28,703 nt of DNA from a virus. A program made the position numbers and the translations under genes. The notes beneath the pieces were generated by a model that saw only the letters and a program-made list of their open reading frames with translations, was not told the origin of the DNA and did not search any database. The stretch lies in IMG/VR virus record IMGVR_UViG_3300036944_000979, positions 1-28,703 of that record; one strand, 5' to 3'. This document shows positions 11,958 through 18,797 of this stretch, in pieces. The first letter of the stretch is position 1, and every line of letters begins with the position of its first letter.

Positions 11958-12449
11958 ATGTCCAGAAAAGCAGCTCGCGGTCAGAAGCTTCCGCCGCAAG
12001 AGGTAGAGCTTCTAAACTCAATCGCTACAGACGCCCTTATTGGTAGAGTCACCGCCCTCTACACAGAAGGATGGTCTCTCCAGTGCATCGGTGAGGCATT
12101 AGAACCTAGACGCCCGCGCACAACGATCCGCAGCTGGGTAATGAAGAACCAGCCCAATATTGTAGACGCCCCTATTCCATCTCCTAAAGCAGCTGTGTCT
12201 GAAACTGGATACCAGAAAAAGAGAGTGTCTCCAGGTATCCCCCAGAACTCCTTCGAGGACATACAGCAGCTTTCTCCTCTAGCTCGTACTTTTAGATCAA
12301 GAATGGCGTCTACTTCAGCGCCTGCAGTAGCCAACCAGCGCCTAACTCAGATCTGCAAAGATCTATACGCAAATAGCGTCTCAATTCGCGAACTCGCTGA
12401 AGCAGCGGGCGTAACCTACCGAGCAATGTACAAGAGAGTTAAGCTCTAG
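11958..12449 (+). CDS. Two-HTH DNA-binding protein
   Basis: The protein has 163 residues from ATG 11958. There is no ribosome site; TAAACT (11945-11950) ends 7 nt before the ATG, which suggests a leaderless mRNA. An N-terminal HTH-like region (about residues 27-60, ALYTEGWSLQCIGEAL then TTIRSWV) and a C-terminal one (about 135-161, SIRELAEAAGVTYRAMYKRV) flank a Pro/Ser-rich linker. It may regulate the adjacent control region or be a small-terminase-like protein; the sequence does not decide. Confidence 0.75.
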   Translation: MSRKAARGQKLPPQEVELLNSIATDALIGRVTALYTEGWSLQCIGEALEPRRPRTTIRSWVMKNQPNIVDAPIPSPKAAVSETGYQKKRVSPGIPQNSFEDIQQLSPLARTFRSRMASTSAPAVANQRLTQICKDLYANSVSIRELAEAAGVTYRAMYKRVKL

Positions 12450-12456
12450 TTACGAT

Positions 12457-12485
12457 TTGACAAACAGAAAATGACTTACTAGGGT
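12457..12485 (+). promoter_or_regulatory. Promoter of NlpC/P60 gene
   Basis: TTGACA (12457-12462), 17 nt, TAGGGT (12480-12485). A second -10, TGCTATCCT, lies 15 nt further on. The 14-mer element of the array is absent. Confidence 0.7.
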
Positions 12486-12510
12486 CTTTTTTGTGCTATC
12501 CTTTTACACG

Positions 12511-12607
12511 GAGGGCACATTCTTTCACTAAAAGAGAGGGTGTGCTTTTTAGCATCTCTGGAGCATTTGAGCTAGAGTGCAACAACATAACTGAATAGTC
12601 GAAAGAC
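12511..12607 (+). promoter_or_regulatory. Structured 5' leader, possible attenuator
   Basis: Three stem-loops follow the promoter. GCACA (12515) pairs with TGTGC (12541), encloses TCTTT-CACTA-AAAGA, and is followed by T5. The next stem is built from GCA, CTCT and AGC pairing with GCT, AGAG and TGC (12552-12580). The third is GTC-GAAA-GAC (12598-12607). The first hairpin plus T-run could stop transcription. No riboswitch class is recognised by eye. Confidence 0.4.
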
Positions 12608-12667
12608 AACCCCAAACAAGAAACGACCGAGTACTAAAGTATTCAAATTCTGAAAGGTAGGTCGCCA

Positions 12668-13423
12668 ATGCAAAAAAGGTTCATTTCAATTAGCGTAATC
12701 GCGCTAGTGATGACAAGCTCTACGGCAGCATTCGCCAAGTTGACAGACGAAGGTGTTAGCTCCAAGGAGTCAGCAACAATCCAACAGGTAACTGTTGAAC
12801 CCGAATTGATCACCGCTTCACCTGTGAGGGTGGAGAGCGTTCTTTCCGGGCCAGTAAAAGTATCACCACTATCAACAGGTCCAGTGTTCTCAACCGAAGA
12901 GGCTGAGGTTGGATCTGTGGAGTGGCTAGCACAAGAAAAAGCTAGACAGGACAAACTCGAATCAGCTGCTGAGCGCAAGCAGGCAGAACTTGAGGCAGAG
13001 ATTGCACGTCTAGAGAAAATTGCTAGAGACACAAAAAATCTCAACAAAGCAATAGCCGCAACCAAAAAATATGTTGGCAAGACCTGGTATGTGCTAACAG
13101 GATCCACCCCAGACGGGTGGGACTGCTCGGGTCTAGTTATGTGGACATATGGCAATCTTGGAGTCAATCTCTACCATGGCGCTACAGCACAGAAAAACTC
13201 GGGGGAGTTTGTGACTGAGCCAAAGATTGGTGACATAGTGGCGTTTACCCGCAAAGGCTCGAACAGCGCCTTCCATACCGGTATCTACATCGGACCAGAT
13301 GAGATGATCCACGCCGGAGGTAAAAAAGGAGATCGGACTGAAACAGTGTCCATCCGCCGCTGGGCAAAAGGAAACGGCAACGTTGAGGTTACATACACTC
13401 GACTTGTAGAAACAAATAATTAG
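12668..13423 (+). CDS. Secreted NlpC/P60 cell-wall peptidase
   Basis: The protein has 251 residues from ATG 12668, behind GAAAGGTAGG. A Sec-type signal peptide (basic QKR, hydrophobic core, AFA cleavage site near residue 23) is followed by a Val/Ser-rich segment and a charged coiled coil (about 80-130). The NlpC/P60 domain carries the catalytic set: C153 in DCSGL, H203 in FHTGIYIG and H215 in MIHAGG. Such enzymes cut D-gamma-Glu-diamino acid bonds in peptidoglycan stems. A signal peptide is unusual for an endolysin; it could be a Sec-exported endolysin or a wall-modifying protein. A holin-like gene follows. Confidence 0.9.
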   Translation: MQKRFISISVIALVMTSSTAAFAKLTDEGVSSKESATIQQVTVEPELITASPVRVESVLSGPVKVSPLSTGPVFSTEEAEVGSVEWLAQEKARQDKLESAAERKQAELEAEIARLEKIARDTKNLNKAIAATKKYVGKTWYVLTGSTPDGWDCSGLVMWTYGNLGVNLYHGATAQKNSGEFVTEPKIGDIVAFTRKGSNSAFHTGIYIGPDEMIHAGGKKGDRTETVSIRRWAKGNGNVEVTYTRLVETNN

Positions 13424-13428
13424 AAACC

Positions 13429-13462
13429 GAGAGGGCCCCTCTCTCGGGAGGGGCTCTTCTCT
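13429..13462 (+). terminator. Terminator after NlpC/P60 gene
   Basis: GGCCCCTC pairs with GAGGGGCT, extended by AGAG/CTCTT, with a pyrimidine tail rather than pure T. Confidence 0.75.
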
Positions 13463-13467
13463 CTAAC

Positions 13468-13496
13468 TTGACAAATTAAAATTTATGCAGTACCAT
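13468..13496 (+). promoter_or_regulatory. Promoter of holin-like gene
   Basis: TTGACA (13468-13473), 17 nt, TACCAT (13491-13496). A direct repeat CAAACGACA (13497 and 13511) follows at the start site. Confidence 0.65.
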
Positions 13497-13530
13497 CAAA
13501 CGACAAGTACCAAACGACATAAGGATAAAA

Positions 13531-13803
13531 ATGAAAAACGTTTATAAGAGCATCGTGCTCGCAGTTGTATTCGGAAACGCCATTGCGTTCCCTGTTGTCA
13601 CTTACACTTTCCCTTGGGACACTTACCTAATTGACCCAACCCCGTACTACATTGTTCAGGCAGAGTCACTAGGCTTTCTAATTGCCGCTTGCATCTTTGT
13701 TTACGAGTGGGCAAAGTACGGACAGAAGCCAAAGTTCTTCGACAAACTGAAGGGCAAGACAAGTAAACTAAAGGGCCTGACCCCAACTTCGAGATCTAAA
13801 TAG
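13531..13803 (+). CDS. Two-TM membrane protein, holin candidate
   Basis: The protein has 90 residues from ATG 13531, behind AAGGATAAAA. Hydrophobic segments at about residues 7-26 and 42-59 are followed by a strongly basic tail (KFFDKLKGKTSKLKG). Two TM segments plus a charged C-terminus, directly after a peptidoglycan hydrolase, is a usual holin layout; this is inference from context. It has its own promoter. Confidence 0.75.
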   Translation: MKNVYKSIVLAVVFGNAIAFPVVTYTFPWDTYLIDPTPYYIVQAESLGFLIAACIFVYEWAKYGQKPKFFDKLKGKTSKLKGLTPTSRSK

Positions 13804-13811
13804 TACAAACG

Positions 13812-13840
13812 TTGCACATATCCGCTACTAGTGATATGCT
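13812..13840 (+). promoter_or_regulatory. Promoter giving a leaderless start
   Basis: TTGCAC (13812-13817), 17 nt, TATGCT (13835-13840). The ATG of the next gene is 6 nt after the -10, so the RNA would begin at or next to the start codon. Confidence 0.75.
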
Positions 13841-13846
13841 AACGAT

Positions 13847-14053
13847 ATGAATCTTGAAACCTTACTTCCGACCCTCGGATGGTTGTTGGTTATAGCGATT
13901 ATTGCAGCACCAGTTGCAGCTCGCCTATTCAACAACCTCCGTACGGTTCGACGCATCCGCCAGCACAAGAAGAGCCTCCCTGGACCACTTCTTGGTGCTG
14001 TATATCCTGAGCACAAAGACTCAACCATTTATCGCATTAACAGAGAGGACTAA
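13847..14053 (+). CDS. Small one-TM membrane protein
   Basis: The protein has 68 residues from ATG 13847, apparently leaderless. One hydrophobic segment (about residues 5-28) is followed by a very basic stretch (RTVRRIRQHKK), so the C-terminus should be cytoplasmic. First gene of an apparent operon that ends with katG. Confidence 0.75.
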   Translation: MNLETLLPTLGWLLVIAIIAAPVAARLFNNLRTVRRIRQHKKSLPGPLLGAVYPEHKDSTIYRINRED

Positions 14054-14055
14054 AC

Positions 14056-14223
14056 GTGCGCATCTATCTTTTCCTACGTTCAATAGTTTGGACTTCGGTT
14101 TTGTCCGTTGCTTCTATTGTTGCTTCACTGATATCGGCGTTTATCGCTCCGAATCTGACCCTCGCACTTGGACTAGCGTCTATCGCTTTGGCCACGCTAT
14201 CTCCGCGCAGATCTGACTACTAA
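14056..14223 (+). CDS. Small two-TM membrane protein
   Basis: The protein has 55 residues from GTG 14056, two bases after the previous stop. Nearly all residues 9-48 are hydrophobic, enough for two short TM segments, and the tail ends PRRSDY. The stop overlaps the next ATG (TAATG), which supports it as a real gene. Function unknown. Confidence 0.65.
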   Translation: MRIYLFLRSIVWTSVLSVASIVASLISAFIAPNLTLALGLASIALATLSPRRSDY

Positions 14224-14384
14224 TGCAAGAGGCACTACTCCTAATTGCACTCGGCATAGCAGCTCTATTGTTTCTACTGTTTGTAGCTACGTCTATTGCA
14301 GCCTTCTTTGTGTTCCTCGGAGCTCCTGACGATTTCAATGACGTACACATCGAAGGAACCATCAACAGAAAGACAAATGACTAA
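14223..14384 (+). CDS. Small one-TM membrane protein
   Basis: The protein has 53 residues from ATG 14223, coupled to the previous gene. A continuous hydrophobic segment (about residues 4-34) is followed by an acidic tail (GAPDDFNDVH). It overlaps the next gene by 8 bases. Third tiny membrane protein in a row; they may form one complex. Confidence 0.65.
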   Translation: MQEALLLIALGIAALLFLLFVATSIAAFFVFLGAPDDFNDVHIEGTINRKTND

Positions 14385-14676
14385 ATTGCCACAGCCCCAA
14401 AGAAGTAGAACCTTTAGCGTTCACGACTATGACGACTTCAGAGACTTGATTCCTACTAGCGGTCTTTTTGAAATGACAGACTGCGCCGTAGAGATATGGT
14501 GCCCAGAATTAGCTGAAACCGAGGAGATCCAGAAGATGGTTACCTTGATTGAATCTATGGTTCACGTCACAGACATTCGAATCGGTTCTGATATTGAAAA
14601 CTTGACATCTGACGACTACCGTGTTGTACTTATCGAAGATAACAACAATATCGGTAGGAAGCGCTTCATCCGATAA
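14377..14676 (+). CDS. Unknown small soluble protein
   Basis: The protein has 99 residues from ATG 14377, overlapping the preceding gene by 8 bases. The frame also runs 27 codons upstream, but the ATG at 14377 fits the tight spacing. It is acidic, with an alternating beta/helix pattern and two Cys (DCAVEIWCPE). No motif recognised. Confidence 0.7.
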   Translation: MTKLPQPQRSRTFSVHDYDDFRDLIPTSGLFEMTDCAVEIWCPELAETEEIQKMVTLIESMVHVTDIRIGSDIENLTSDDYRVVLIEDNNNIGRKRFIR

Positions 14677-14687
14677 AAGAGAGAAAA

Positions 14688-15272
14688 ATGACCACTACTA
14701 GCGATGATAAGAAATACATCAAGAAGAACCAGCGTCTGCCCGAAAGCATCAACGCAGAGTTCGAGTTGATCACCGACAACTTGCGCAGAGACAGACTGAT
14801 TAAAGAATTAGTTAACGCAAACTGGACTTACGAGGCTATCTCAAACGCTTCCGGTTTGACCAGAGAACGAATTCGACAGATCTCTAATGCCGCGGATAAG
14901 ATCCCCAAGGAAGGGATTATCCTCAACGTTGATATTCCGGAGCCTCCTGTAATTCAGGAGAAGAAGCCTAAGGAATACGTAGAGCCTTCACCAGAAATAT
15001 TGAAGCGCCTATTAGAACTTCAGCCATATGCTCAGCAGGTTCGTGCAAATGGAACTAAGTACCGCGCAGAAGCTGAAGAGTACACAGAGTTGCTTAACCA
15101 CGCTCGAACAGTAGAAGGCGTAACCCTCTACCGTTTGGCTAAGCGTCTAGGCATCACTCACGGTGCGATCCGTTTCCGTTTGGCTCGCTACGGCTACATC
15201 CAACCAAAGAGTGCAAAGTCTAAGGTTTACCAGCCGATCCTAAAAGATAACCGACTAATTAAAGACGTTTAA
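14688..15272 (+). CDS. Two-HTH DNA-binding protein
   Basis: The protein has 194 residues from ATG 14688, with AGAGAG upstream. The first HTH (about residues 35-66: LIKELVNANWTYEAISNASG, then LTRERIRQI) looks like a sigma-70 region 4 fold; the second (about 145-170: VTLYRLAKRLGITHGAIRFR) is a classic HTH. A Pro/Lys/Glu linker separates them. The layout resembles the protein at 11958. It could regulate late genes or the katG operon. Confidence 0.8.
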   Translation: MTTTSDDKKYIKKNQRLPESINAEFELITDNLRRDRLIKELVNANWTYEAISNASGLTRERIRQISNAADKIPKEGIILNVDIPEPPVIQEKKPKEYVEPSPEILKRLLELQPYAQQVRANGTKYRAEAEEYTELLNHARTVEGVTLYRLAKRLGITHGAIRFRLARYGYIQPKSAKSKVYQPILKDNRLIKDV

Positions 15273-15499
15273 TGCAAAACCTAAATGATCTCTACAAACT
15301 TGAGATACAGCAAGAGCGCTTTGCGATGCTTGTTGCTGCTCGCGTTAATGACATCCTTTCTGGAGAAGCCAAGGTTTTGGAATTTCCAGAGGTAGGCAGC
15401 GTGTTTAATCCAACAGAACAGCAACAACTAATTTTTGCTGACAAAACTGCACGAATCGTGTGCGCAACTTTAAATAAATTAAATTCAGGAGAGGTATAA
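15272..15499 (+). CDS. Unknown small protein
   Basis: The protein has 75 residues from ATG 15272 (TAATG overlap with the HTH gene). Helical N-terminus, mixed charge, one Cys. Its last codons hold the AGGAGAGG ribosome site of katG, whose ATG follows the stop with no gap. Confidence 0.75.
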   Translation: MQNLNDLYKLEIQQERFAMLVAARVNDILSGEAKVLEFPEVGSVFNPTEQQQLIFADKTARIVCATLNKLNSGEV

Positions 15500-17668
15500 A
15501 TGACAGACGAGGCAAAATGCCCGGTTCCACAGGGGGCGTCTAACGTAACTAGCAATGCCAACACAAGCAAGTGGTGGCCAGAGCAGTTAACAACTGAAGC
15601 ACTAATCCACAATTCCCCGAAGTCTGATCCTTATGGTCCGGACTTCGACTACGCTACAGAGTTCCTAACTCTAGATCTCGCTGAGGTTGAGGCTGACATT
15701 TCAGCTACCCTAGTTGACTCTAAGAGCTGGTGGCCTGCAGACTACGGAAACTACGGTCCGTTCATGATTCGCTTGGCCTGGCACTCTGCCGGAACCTACC
15801 GAGTCTCAGATGGACGCGGTGGTGCTGGACAAGGTCTACACCGTTTCGCACCACTTAACTCATGGCCAGACAACGTAAACCTAGACAAGGGTCGCCGTCT
15901 ACTTTGGCCAGTAAAGCAGAAGTATGGACGTAAGCTCAGCTGGGCTGACCTATTCATCCTTGCAGGTAACGTTGCACTCGAAGACATGGGCTTCAAGACC
16001 TTCGGCTTCGCCGGTGGCCGCGCAGACGTTTGGGAGCCAGACAACACTTACTGGGGCTCAGAGACCGAGTGGTTGACTAACGGCCGCTACGATGCATCTC
16101 GTGAAGCAGGAACTCTAGAAAACCCGCTAGCCGCAGTCCAGATGGGACTTATTTACGTAAACCCAGAGGGTCCAGACGGTAACCCAGACTTCAAGCTAGC
16201 CGCTGCAGACATCCGCGAGACATTCGGCCGTATGGCAATGAACGATGAGGAGACTGTTGCGCTTATTGCCGGTGGTCACGCTTTTGGTAAGACTCACGGT
16301 GCAGGCGACGCAAGCCAGGTTGGCGTTGAGCCAGAAGGTGCTCCAATCCACCAGGTTGGTATCGGCTGGGCAAACTCGCAGGGCAAGGGTCACTCAGAAG
16401 ACACCATCTCTTCTGGCCTAGAAGTTACTTGGACTCCAAACCCGATTCAATGGGACAATGACTACCTCAAGCTAATCTACGAGTACGACAACTGGGAGAT
16501 TGAAGAATCACCAGCTGGTGCAAAGCAGTGGCGTCCGATAGCTGACGAAGTTCACCTTGCTCCTCACGCGCACTTGGAGAACCAGTTCGTTGAGATCCGC
16601 ATGCTAACTACCGATCTAGCTCTACGCTTCGGCGACGAGAAGTACGACGAAATCTGCCAGAAGTTCCTTGCAGACTTTGACTATTTCTCTGATGTCTTTG
16701 CTCGCGCCTGGTTCAAGTTGACTCACCGCGACATGGGACCGAAGGCTCGTTACCTAGGTTCAGAAGTTCCAGAAGAAATTCTGCTCTGGCAGGACCCAGT
16801 AACTCCTGGTAATTCAGAGCCGCTTTCTGTTTACGAGCAGGAAGAGCTTGATGGACTGATTAACGAGTCTGGCTTGGGTGTGACTCAGCTACTACGTACG
16901 GCATGGGCGTCTGCGTCTACCTTCCGCAACACCGACAAGCGCGGTGGAGCAAATGGTGCACGTGTATTCCTAGAGCCTCAGCGCAGCTGGGACGTAAACG
17001 ATTCAGAAGAGCTAACCACTGTTCAGCGAAAGCTAAACAAGGTTCGAGAACTATTCACTGGAGAGATCTCTCTAGCTGACCTAGTTGTTTACGCTGGAAA
17101 CTATGCCCTAAAGCTAGTAATCGTCCAGACCCCGACTCACGTTGAGATTCCATTCCTTGGCGGCCGTGGAGATGCAACTCAGGAGCAAACTGATGTTGAA
17201 TCTTTCAACCACCTACGTCCAGTTGCTGACGGTTTCCGCAACTATGCTCCAGGACACGAAGACATCGCAGAGCGTCTACTTCTAGAGAAGGCAGCCCTAC
17301 TTGGCTTGACCCCTCCAGAGCTGACAGTTCTTGTTGGTGGTCTACGTGTTCTAGGCGTAACTCATGGTGACATCAAGCACGGAGTTCTAACTGACACCCC
17401 GGGTACGCTAGACAACTCGTACTTCCGCAACCTACTAAGCAACGACATTGCGTGGGCACCTAAGGCTGGCCAGCCGGGCGTCTACGGATCACACGCTTAC
17501 AAAGATGGAGAACGTAAATGGACGGCAACTCGCGCAGACCTAGTGTTTGCTTCGAACTCGGTTCTACGTGCGCTCGCCGAGGTCTACGCTTCGGATGATG
17601 CAAACATTAAGTTCATCAACGACTTCGTTGCTGCATGGACCAAGGTTATGAACGCAGATCGTTTCTAG
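15500..17668 (+). CDS. katG: Catalase-peroxidase
   Basis: The protein has 722 residues, full length for the family (E. coli KatG 726). It converts H2O2 to water and oxygen with heme b and also has peroxidase activity. The distal site IRLAWHSAGTYR gives R91, W94 and H95. The W-Y-M cofactor needed for catalase activity is complete with Y219 (in IYVNPEGP) and M245 (in FGRMAMNDEE), at the E. coli spacing. The proximal heme ligand is H260 in GGHAFGKTHGA. The heme-free C-terminal domain is present to the end (GGRGDA, EQTDVESF, ADGFRNY). It is the last gene of an operon of phage-like HTH and membrane genes and ends at a terminator. No signal peptide, so cytoplasmic. Confidence 0.97.
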   Translation: MTDEAKCPVPQGASNVTSNANTSKWWPEQLTTEALIHNSPKSDPYGPDFDYATEFLTLDLAEVEADISATLVDSKSWWPADYGNYGPFMIRLAWHSAGTYRVSDGRGGAGQGLHRFAPLNSWPDNVNLDKGRRLLWPVKQKYGRKLSWADLFILAGNVALEDMGFKTFGFAGGRADVWEPDNTYWGSETEWLTNGRYDASREAGTLENPLAAVQMGLIYVNPEGPDGNPDFKLAAADIRETFGRMAMNDEETVALIAGGHAFGKTHGAGDASQVGVEPEGAPIHQVGIGWANSQGKGHSEDTISSGLEVTWTPNPIQWDNDYLKLIYEYDNWEIEESPAGAKQWRPIADEVHLAPHAHLENQFVEIRMLTTDLALRFGDEKYDEICQKFLADFDYFSDVFARAWFKLTHRDMGPKARYLGSEVPEEILLWQDPVTPGNSEPLSVYEQEELDGLINESGLGVTQLLRTAWASASTFRNTDKRGGANGARVFLEPQRSWDVNDSEELTTVQRKLNKVRELFTGEISLADLVVYAGNYALKLVIVQTPTHVEIPFLGGRGDATQEQTDVESFNHLRPVADGFRNYAPGHEDIAERLLLEKAALLGLTPPELTVLVGGLRVLGVTHGDIKHGVLTDTPGTLDNSYFRNLLSNDIAWAPKAGQPGVYGSHAYKDGERKWTATRADLVFASNSVLRALAEVYASDDANIKFINDFVAAWTKVMNADRF

Positions 17669-17686
17669 CCAAAGCTAAACAGTAAG

Positions 17687-17727
17687 ACCCCTGCGCTACT
17701 CCACCCGGAGCTGCGCGGGGGTTTTTC
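17687..17727 (+). terminator. Terminator after katG
   Basis: ACCCCTGCGC pairs with GCGCGGGGGT and CTCC with GGAG inside, followed by TTTTCTTT. Confidence 0.85.
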
Positions 17728-17743
17728 TTTGCAAATATTGTCC

Positions 17744-17764
17744 CCCAGCTGGTTCTGCTATAAT
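17744..17764 (+). promoter_or_regulatory. Promoter of fibre-like gene
   Basis: Consensus extended -10, TGCTATAAT (-10 at 17759-17764), with only a weak -35 near 17744 (TTGTCC, 15 nt). Confidence 0.65.
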
Positions 17765-17805
17765 CTTGCTTGGGACCACATTATCGCGAAGAAAGACCAT
17801 CCATT

Positions 17806-18738
17806 ATGGCATCTAACTCAACTCCAGAATACAAAGTAATCGCTGACCAGATTATCTCACCTGACGAAGACATCATTGTAAAAATTGCTGGCGGTATCTA
17901 CAAAGATTCGATCTCAGAGCAGAACCGCTACGTTACCGTATCTGATGGTCTAACCCTTCAGATCCTTGACGCTCACGACACCTACGAGGACTTCATCGAT
18001 GAGCACCCTACTGGCGAGCCTGGCGACCTTCACATTGTTGACGGCGTTCTATATGCATGGAACAACCACACCAACGAGTGGGTAAACTCTGGAAACCTTA
18101 AGGGCGACGACGCGAACTTCCTAAACGTAACTACCAACATTGTTCCAGACACTGACAACACTCGCTCTCTAGGTACAGCCGAGAAGCGCTTCTCAGAAAT
18201 TCACATTGGGCCTGGAACCATCTACATCACCGATGACGTGACTGGCGATGACGCTGGACTAACAGTTTCTGACGGTGTTCTTCAGATTGACGGCGCTAAC
18301 CAGCTTCAGGTTGGTCAGCTAAAGTTTGTTGACAACAACATCGAGTCAACCTCTGGATCAACCGCTATTGAAATCGGTCAGACATCCTCTTCAGCTAACC
18401 TCGTACTAAAGAGAAACACTGTAATCGATGCCACCAAGACACTAGCTGTCAAAAAGATCCTCGGCACCGCAGCCTCTACCGATATCGAGCTCGGCACTTC
18501 AGGTGACAGCGGTGACATCTCTCCAAAGCGAGATATCCACTTTGAAGACGGTCACAAGCTAAAGTTTGGAACTGGCCGTCGAGTTGACATCGAACCATCT
18601 CTAGCCCCGTACGGCAAGCAGACCGTTTGCGTAAAGACTACTGGCGGTAAGAACGACATGTACTGGGGTTCATGCGCAAGCAACGGAATCACCGGTGGTA
18701 CTGACTACTACATGCTTGCTACCTTCACCACAAGTTAA
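17806..18738 (+). CDS. Tail-fibre-like structural protein
   Basis: The protein has 310 residues from ATG 17806, behind GAAGAAAGACC; the frame extends 12 codons back to the predicted RNA start and is not used. The segment DTDNTRSLGTAEKRFSEIHIG followed by GPGTIYI is the hallmark of phage fibre and spike repeats (S-L-G-x-x-x-x-R-F/W-x-x-I-x-x-G). Repeated short beta segments (LTVSDG twice, DGVLQIDG) suggest a beta-helical or trimeric fibre, with a Cys-containing C-terminus. Probably host-binding or tail-tip. It is set apart from its neighbours by its own promoter and terminator. Confidence 0.6.
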   Translation: MASNSTPEYKVIADQIISPDEDIIVKIAGGIYKDSISEQNRYVTVSDGLTLQILDAHDTYEDFIDEHPTGEPGDLHIVDGVLYAWNNHTNEWVNSGNLKGDDANFLNVTTNIVPDTDNTRSLGTAEKRFSEIHIGPGTIYITDDVTGDDAGLTVSDGVLQIDGANQLQVGQLKFVDNNIESTSGSTAIEIGQTSSSANLVLKRNTVIDATKTLAVKKILGTAASTDIELGTSGDSGDISPKRDIHFEDGHKLKFGTGRRVDIEPSLAPYGKQTVCVKTTGGKNDMYWGSCASNGITGGTDYYMLATFTTS

Positions 18739-18753
18739 AGTTTGTAAAAAGAT

Positions 18754-18780
18754 ACCCCTGCCTAGGCGGGGGTTTTCTTT
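18754..18780 (+). terminator. Terminator after fibre-like gene
   Basis: CCCCTGCC and GGCGGGGG pair around TA, followed by TTTTCTTTT. A GTAAAAAG word precedes it, as at array terminators. Confidence 0.85.
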
Positions 18781-18797
18781 TAGGGTAAGATAAAACA
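18781..18797 (+). promoter_or_regulatory. -10 box with likely leaderless start of terminase
   Basis: TAGGGTAAGAT ends at 18791 and the terminase ATG follows 6 nt later, with no ribosome site between. The similar TAGGGTAAAAT occurs at 24032 and GGTAAAAT at 28493. The -35 region is occupied by the terminator and is weak. Confidence 0.5.

Noticed and set aside
14688-15272. Phage sigma factor
   Set aside because: Only a region-4-like HTH is visible; no region 2 core-binding segment.
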